A stretch of 64,000 nt of DNA from Lagopus muta (lineage: Eukaryota > Chordata > Aves > Galliformes > Phasianidae), in contig NC_064438.1 of NCBI RefSeq assembly GCF_023343835.1, positions 13,683,077-13,747,076 on the forward strand. The letters are read 5' to 3'. Under the pieces are notes generated by a model. The model worked only from the letters and a program-made list of their open reading frames with translations, had not been told where the DNA came from and ran no database searches. Positions 58,001 to 64,000 of this stretch are shown piece after piece. The position numbers were made by a program, and so were the translations under genes. The stretch's first letter is position 1; each line of letters opens with the position of its first letter.

Positions 58001-60098
58001 GCTGGCAAACCTGCGTGCTTGAGCATCTGTAGAAAGACATTATGAATTAAAAACCCTTATTCCATTAAGAAATGATTTCAGAAATCCAGAGTACAAGTGG
58101 AGAGTGCTGGTTGGCTGCTGGTGATGTCAGACACATGTCAATAATATTACTTAATGGGTTTTCCTTGTCTTTATTCATAAGTTCCATTTCTTTGCCCCAA
58201 AGGTAATTATTACACTTTTTGGGTGGTTTTGCTCTTTTGGCCTTTGGCCTCATGCCTCAGAAAGCCACCCAGGGTATCCAATCTCATAGAAAGGCTTTGT
58301 GGCCAGTTGTGTTTTCTGGAGTAAGGACTTTTTTCCTAACTTAACTGAGCCACGTAAATGTTTCACAATCTCTTTGGTTTCCATCGGTCCTACAACGTCA
58401 TTGCCCACCCGAAGGGACAGCTACGCCCCGCGTCTCTGGCAGCGCTGGGAGGATGCTCATTTTTCTTGGAGGAAAACAACACATAAGAGATCATCTTTTA
58501 GGTGAAAGGACATTTTGGAGAAGCTGTTTTACTTAACATTGCATACTGACACCGTTCTCGGGTTTTCAACCATATTGTGGCTGGCACTGAAACGTACCTG
58601 TTTTAATACTTTGCAGCATACGTTTGTTGTTGGTTTGTCTGTTTGTTTTTTTCTGAAGCTGAATGACAAGACTTTTTACACATGCAATTTCAGTTTGCTT
58701 CAGATTTGAAGCTGATTTTTATGCCATATTATAACCATATTTATTTAGGTTCCCACATTCTGTCAAAGTCTGTTTACACAAAGAACATTTGTTTTCACTA
58801 CTGCTTGCGAGGAATGAATATAATAAGTGCCAAGGGATTTTGAGAAGTTGAGAGAATTAGTATTTGGAAACAATACATTCAGCTATTTCTTAGGGGGAGA
58901 TTCGTGGAGCACAGACACATTCTCCACTAAATCTATCAGGATGAAGTAGTTCTCATGGAGACAAAGCATATCCAGTCTCTTCTCAAGTTTCAAGCGTTTT
59001 ATAAAATCAAGAGAGTTGCTGGAAAAAACAAGAGCATTTCTTTCTCAGAGAAAATGGATAAAGTAGGTTACGATAATTTTCCTTGTTGAAATGAAAATCC
59101 AAAGTCTGGCACTGAAAACCAGCGTCTGCCTGCTGCTGAGCAGCATCCTTTCTGCTTGCACCACATCGCCATGATGTGTACTGAAGGAAGAGTTACAAGC
59201 AAATTACTTGTCAGAGGTGGTTTGCTGCAGCTTTAATGCATTCCCATAAATTTCAGCATACACTGGAAATGGTAATTCTGATTTTAAGACTATCATAAAG
59301 CATATTTTAGCTCACTGAATGCTGCTTGCGGCTCTGAATATGTAGGGATTTGCCTCAACAGTTCAGTCTTGAAGGCTGATGTTATGAACTATCAGAGATA
59401 ATTCCTGATATTTTTTATTCCTTTTTTTTTTTTTTAAAGGATCCACCTATGCTTTCTTCTGTGGTATCATTTAGAAAGTAAACAAATCAACTCCTTGAAA
59501 GGAAATACTCCTCACATTTGCTATTGGGATGCAGTTTGAGTAATAGCCCCCCAAAATCAGCATTAGCATAGCTGACACATGACCAAAATACATGCAATTT
59601 GATTTTAGGCATTCTAATACCCCTTACATTTCAAATATTCCTAGGAGACTTTCTCTGCTCTCTAGAATAAAAGTACGTAACTGGTTGTTCCCTTCTTGGC
59701 AGTGTCCTAACAAGCTAGAAACATGGGGATATTTCCACAGAAGCACAATTAAAATAAAAATATAAATCCTTTTCACCAAGCCTTTGATGGCAGATTTCTT
59801 TTGATGTAAATCTACAGTTGAAATGGTACATTTAAGCTGTGAGTGAATACTGGAAAACACTCATATTCTCTGATCTGCATGAATGTCTCCTAACATCACT
59901 GCAGTATACTGTAATACATTTGCATGCTTTCTCATCTTGGTTGCTTAAAATTTTAAAGTACCTAAGCATCAACCACACAAAAATATTTCTAGAGGTTTGT
60001 TGTTAGAAGCTAAGCTAGAATATATTTATAATGCATTTTGTTTCTCTGCCATCCATCACAAGCCAATGTTTTTGATCCTGCAGAAACTACCTTGACAT
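52071..60098. other. Intergenic region downstream of IGF2, fourth part
   Basis: No gene is recognised in about 8 kb. A piece near 53185-53400 has faint CR1-like phrases but is not called. An (AATT)n run lies at 54902-54923. Around 57750-58050 and 58640-58830 the sequence is repeat-free with Oct-like, FOX-like and CArG-like A/T motifs (for example CCATATTATA near 58724), which may be regulatory. The evidence is only motif-level. Confidence 0.45.
54902..54923. repeat. (AATT)n microsatellite
   Basis: About five TAAT/AATT tetranucleotide units run in a row. Confidence 0.9.
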
Positions 60099-60368
60099 AT
60101 GAGAGACATGGACCTGTTGGAGGACATCCAGAGGAGTGCCACAAAAACAACCCAAGGGATGGAACACCTCCTCTACGAGGACAGGCTGAGAGAGCTGGGG
60201 CTGTTCAGCCTGGGGAAAAGAAGGCTCCAGGTGACCTGATAGCAGCCTTTCGGTATCTGAAGGGGAGATATAGGAAGAAAGACTCTTCAGCGGGATCTGT
60301 GGTGAAAGAACAAGGGGGAATGATTTCAAGCTCCAAGAGGGTAGAGATAGGTTAGAGACAAGGAAAAA
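60099..60368 (+). mobile_element. CR1 LINE internal 3' fragment (sense)
   Basis: Phrases including ACAGGCTGAGAGAGCTGGGG, CTGTTCAGCCTGGGGAAAAG and GATAGCAGCCTTTCGGTATC match the CR1 3' region in sense orientation. The copy lacks its own 3' terminus and stops near ACAAGGAAAAAATC, where an oppositely oriented CR1 tail begins. Confidence 0.92.
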
Positions 60369-60375
60369 ATCTAGA

Positions 60376-60480
60376 ATTGTAGAATCATAGAATGGTTTGG
60401 TTTGGAAAGGACCCGTAAGGTCATCTATATCCAAATCCTCTGCTATTGTCAGGGCCACCTCCTAGTAGAAGTGGGAGGTA
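60376..60480 (-). mobile_element. CR1 LINE 3' tail (antisense)
   Basis: GTAGAATCATAGAATGGTTT and GGTTTGGAAAGGACCCGTAA are the reverse complement of a CR1 terminus. It abuts the sense CR1 fragment to its left, giving an inverted arrangement. Confidence 0.9.
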
Positions 60481-60611
60481 AACAACTCTCAAAATATTTG
60501 CTACAAAACTAAGCTTGGATGCAATCACTTCTGATCATGAAGACACTGTGTGTTTTAAAGATGTTCAGAGACCAAATCAAATCTGGCAATGCATTGACTT
60601 CTACAGGCTTC

Positions 60612-61020
60612 ACAGAACCATAGAAATCATTAATGTTGGAAAAGACCCCTAAGATCATCAGGTCCAAACATCAATCCATCCCCACCATGTCACGTCTCTC
60701 AGTGCCAAACCTTCTCAGTTCTTGAACACCTCCAGAAACAGTGACTCCATGGTCTGTTCCAGTGCCCCACCACTCCTTCTGAGAATAAATCTTTCCTAAC
60801 CCCCAACCTGAACCTCCCCTGGCGCAACTTAAGGCCATCATCACTCACAATTATTCAGGAGAAGAGGCCAATCCCCACTTCGCCACAATCTCCTGTCAGG
60901 TCATTGTGGAGAGCAATAAGGTCTCCCCTGAGCCTCCTCTTCTCCAGACTAAACAATACCAGTTCCTCCTACTACCTCCTCGTAAGACTTGTGCTCCAGA
61001 CCCCTCATCAGCTTCGATGA
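60612..61020 (-). mobile_element. CR1 LINE 3' fragment (antisense)
   Basis: The left end ACCATAGAAATCATTAATGT, then TTGGAAAAGACCCCTAAGAT, is a reverse-complement CR1 3' end. The match runs for about 400 bases through CCAACCTGAACCTCCCCTGG and GACTTGTGCTCCAGACCCCT, and fades near AGCTTCGATG. It belongs to the same subfamily type as the copy at 51880. Confidence 0.92.
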
Positions 61021-62662
61021 ATATTCATGATATCCAGCCATTGTTTCCGCTGCTGCAGGACAGCTTCTCTCTGTGCTCCAGCTCAAGACTTGGCCTCTCT
61101 CCTAACCCACTGACTTGGGTAATAAATTAGTGACAGTGCATAGTTGTCTCATTTTTTAATGTATAAAGAACATACACATTTGAAGGGTTTCCTTTACAGG
61201 GTAAGAAGCTGGTTACGACAAGCCTGCTTGCTCTGTGCTACTGCTAGGTTTGCTTGGCCATTGTGCAAATTTAGAGAGGATGAACAAGGAGGGAGCTGTA
61301 ACCAGAGGGTACTACATGGCTTGTTGCTACTCTTGCTCCAGGATTGAATTTCAAGAAGTTTCACGGGGAAAATACCATTGCAAGGCTCCCATCATCCCTG
61401 TCCTCCAAGATAGCCACAGTCCCCTCCCAGCTGCTGGCTGTTTATTCTGCCAAGGATACAGAAACAGACTGAAAAGCCTGGCTGGAGGAAAGCAAAGCAT
61501 CAAGCTAAAATAAGAAAAGCTAGTTGCAGAGAGGAGAGAGGCAGGCTCCTCTAGGTAATAATTCTCAGCATGGCCTAGAATAAGCTAAATTGAGGCGGTC
61601 AGGAGGCGTCTCTAGAGGTCTGTGCTGCCTCACTCTGCCGGCGTGGAGATACAGGAGCAGCAGCCAAGAGCTTTTATCACTGGGCAAACCCAGCTTTAGC
61701 TTCCTTACATATTGCCAGAGGCTGCACTCCCCTGCTAGAAAAAGGGAAAGAAATTCAGGAAATCCCTTGATGGTGCATGCTCCAACCATCTGTAAAGCCA
61801 CAGTTCCAAAATGGGGCAGTGATGCTCCAAGGTTTCTCTCTCAAGGGAAGGATGGGCAAAGGAAGTGCAACCACTTCAGTTTCTGGGTAGGACTTTTTTT
61901 TTTAAAAAAGGACAGTAAGTACAGGAGCAGGTGAGAAGCAGCCTGGGCAGAAAGAAGGGGAGAGCGGGCCTCTTGTGACACTGCTGTTCCTCGAAATTGG
62001 AGGCAGCCACACCTCTTCCCGCACACAGCCGGAGGCTTCCCTAGCTTCCTGTTATTAGAAAACACTGGGATGCTGCAGCAAGAGGCAGTCTTGTTAGCTA
62101 GGAGTTGACAGAGAAGGAAATAAAAAGGCAGATGAGATGCAATGCAAAGTGCTTTTTTTGTTGCAGTTTTGATTGTTCTCTGGAAATCTGAGGCTACTTA
62201 TTGGCTACATTTCCTCAGAAAGAGCATATGGAGCATCCTATACTAAGGCTGTCGTGTTGAATACATCACATAGAAACAGTTTGGAACTGGGGAATTTGAA
62301 ATTTTCTTCCTTTTTCCCCTTTCTCTCTTGTTGGATATGGGCAAGACCCAAACAGTGAGGAATGGATGGGAATGGACAGTGGCCCAGTGCTACCAGACTG
62401 AGGTTGCTGCCATGCTCAAGCTGAGATCATTCATTTCATCTTGTCTGTGGGCTTGTGTGGATGAGAGCCCAGGGATGCTGGGGATGGGAAAGGAGGGAGA
62501 AAAATATATTTCCCCACAAAGCCATCAGATATTTGCAAGAACAACAAGATGAATTTTCCATCTTTCTAGTTTTTGGGCAGAAAGACACACTGCACAGCCC
62601 AGAGCTGGGGAGCCAGGTGGAGGCAGGATTACACAAAACAACCACAAATTGCTAGAGGGGAA

Positions 62663-62790
62663 AATAATTATTACTGTTGCCATTATTATTATTATTATTG
62701 CTATTATTATCACTATTATTGCTGTTATGGTTATTATCATCATAATCATCATCATCGTTATTAATGTTAATGGATAACATTGATGATGAC
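62663..62790. repeat. Compound ATT/ATC/GAT microsatellite
   Basis: Runs of ATT pass into interrupted ATT/ACT, then ATC and GAT trinucleotides over about 128 bases. It is likely polymorphic. Confidence 0.9.
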
Positions 62791-63036
62791 GAAGGGACTA
62801 TCCTTCATCGGATCAGTGGGAACCCCGAAGTTTTTTGTTGCATACACAAACAATAGCAGTGATGTGATGAGCCCAGCAGCTGCTGCAGGGAGGGGAGACC
62901 CCAGCCCTGTTCCCCCCGAGATGGGGCTGGGGGAGATGGCTGGGCCCCCTGGCTTCCCCCACCTCTCTCACTCATCGAGCGGCTGCTGAGCCTGCTCCTC
63001 CCTGTGGCCGCGCATTATCATCATTTATTCATTCCG

Positions 63037-63045
63037 TGACCTTGA
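63037..63045 (-). promoter_or_regulatory. Candidate ERR/SF-1 type response element
   Basis: TGACCTTGA is the reverse complement of TCAAGGTCA, the perfect extended half-site bound by ERR and SF-1 nuclear receptors. It sits in a repeat-free stretch with A/T-rich motifs downstream. Binding is inferred. Confidence 0.35.
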
Positions 63046-63500
63046 AATCCCTCTCCCTCACCAGAAAAACAACGAATCCCCATCTGAAGGGTGGGCTTGA
63101 CAAAAGAGAGGGGGAAGGAAAGAAAAAAATAAAATAAAAATCGTGCAACCTCCCATGTTGCTTGTATTAGGTCAGATGGGAGAACTTATTTAATTAGTGA
63201 CTTTTATAGGGCTTTATTTTTCGATGCCCAGTGGAGTAGTTAAGATTGGTAATAAGAAAGGAGTCTGGTCCCGTGCCAGTCCCCCTAAGACAATGGTGCA
63301 GGGAGGAAAGAGCAGAGCAATATATTTGAATGTTTTCAATGCCTTGGGTTTTCTGTTTTTTTTTTTTTTTCAATCTTTATTTTTCAGTGCCATATTCTAA
63401 AACCATTTTAAGGGTGTGCATGAAGGCGAGGGGAAGGAAATTGTTCAGGGCGGCCCAAGGGGAGGATAACAATGAATAATGGAATGGCGAACCCGGGGAA

Positions 63501-63533
63501 CTGCTGCTCTACTGCTGCTCTACTGCTGCTCTC
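63501..63533. repeat. Short tandem repeat, 11-bp unit
   Basis: CTGCTGCTCTA is repeated twice, followed by a third partial copy. Confidence 0.85.
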
Positions 63534-64000
63534 TGCCATTTCTCCATAGCTGGGGAGGTTTCCCTGAAGGAGAACTGCTCCAGCACAAAATAGGGTGTCT
63601 GGGGGATGGCCAAGCATGCGGTTGTTGGGCTCCATCAGGTGTATGGTCATAATGAAGAGGGGTTTGCATTTCCCAGCTCACACAAGCATTGTGGTGCTGG
63701 GGACCTTGACTGATGGCCTTGGACTGTGCAGCATGCATCCCGAGCAGCTCAGGGCTGCTCTCCCAGGATGACATGCCGTGCACATAGAGCATAAAGCAAA
63801 CCAGATGCTGTGTTAGACATTGCACAGCTGCGGGGTTCTGCTCTCCTCGAGTCCGTGAGCTGTGCTACCCGCTCACTGCCCATTGATAGGGGAACGCCGG
63901 CGCCAACGGTCTGGATGCCAAGCCTTTGAAGGACATTCATAGGCCACCAGCTAAGACAGTAGCCTCACCAGTGGCCAAAAAGCCCCATGCAGCCTGATTG

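Larger units (their letters stand above)
61021..64000. other. Distal intergenic region to the window end
   Basis: No gene is recognised. The stretch has a compound trinucleotide microsatellite (62663-62790), a nuclear-receptor-type site (63037-63045) and a short 11-bp tandem repeat (63501-63533). The last 500 bases are GC-richer but show no exon. Confidence 0.5.

Overview
This is vertebrate, almost certainly galliform bird and most likely chicken, nuclear DNA covering the INS–IGF2 locus. The first 0.55 kb holds the last exon of preproinsulin. Its A chain has His at A8 (HNT after the CC pair), as chicken and turkey insulin do, and its C-peptide matches what I know of chicken. The whole IGF2 gene follows on the same strand. 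Avian CR1 LINE fragments are scattered through the non-coding DNA. This is an ordinary eukaryotic gene locus: no bacterial operon, CRISPR array or RNA gene was recognised.

Layout. 1-334: end of INS intron 2. 335-471: INS exon 3 coding part, then a short 3' UTR with a poly(A) signal at 532-537. About 0.56-18.0 kb: the INS-IGF2 intergenic region, with no gene I can support, one probable CTCF-type site (7082-7095), an old CR1 tail and a possible regulatory block near 15.7-16.4 kb. 17.9-19.45 kb: a CpG island with a CCAAT/TATA promoter and the IGF2 first exon (about 18211-18790). Intron 1 runs 18791-24402, exon 2 24403-24565, intron 2 24566-30991, exon 3 30992-31158, intron 3 31159-31867 (mostly an antisense CR1) and exon 4 from 31868 with the stop at 32108-32110. 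A 3' UTR of about 4.7 kb follows, with several AATAAA signals; the last strong one is at 36771-36776. About 36.8-64 kb is downstream intergenic DNA holding CR1 fragments, a mariner fossil, a solo LTR, microsatellites and some candidate regulatory stretches. I found no exon or H19-like gene in it.

How the parts fit. INS and IGF2 are paralogues of the insulin family in their conserved vertebrate order. The IGF2 exons encode the standard 187-residue precursor: signal peptide, B-C-A-D domains and E peptide. The first exon also carries an ATG in strong context. It is the first ATG of the inferred leader, and it reads without a stop across the exon 1/exon 2 junction into the IGF2 frame. This predicts a precursor with 37 extra N-terminal residues and is the most interesting single observation. 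Others are a long polypurine tract in the leader, an 18-bp minisatellite and two G-quadruplex candidates in the 3' UTR, and two solo LTRs of one family, each with a perfect 5-bp target-site duplication.

Limits: transcription starts, poly(A) sites and regulatory elements are inferred from sequence only. No alignment or database search was run, and repeat family names come from recognition by eye.
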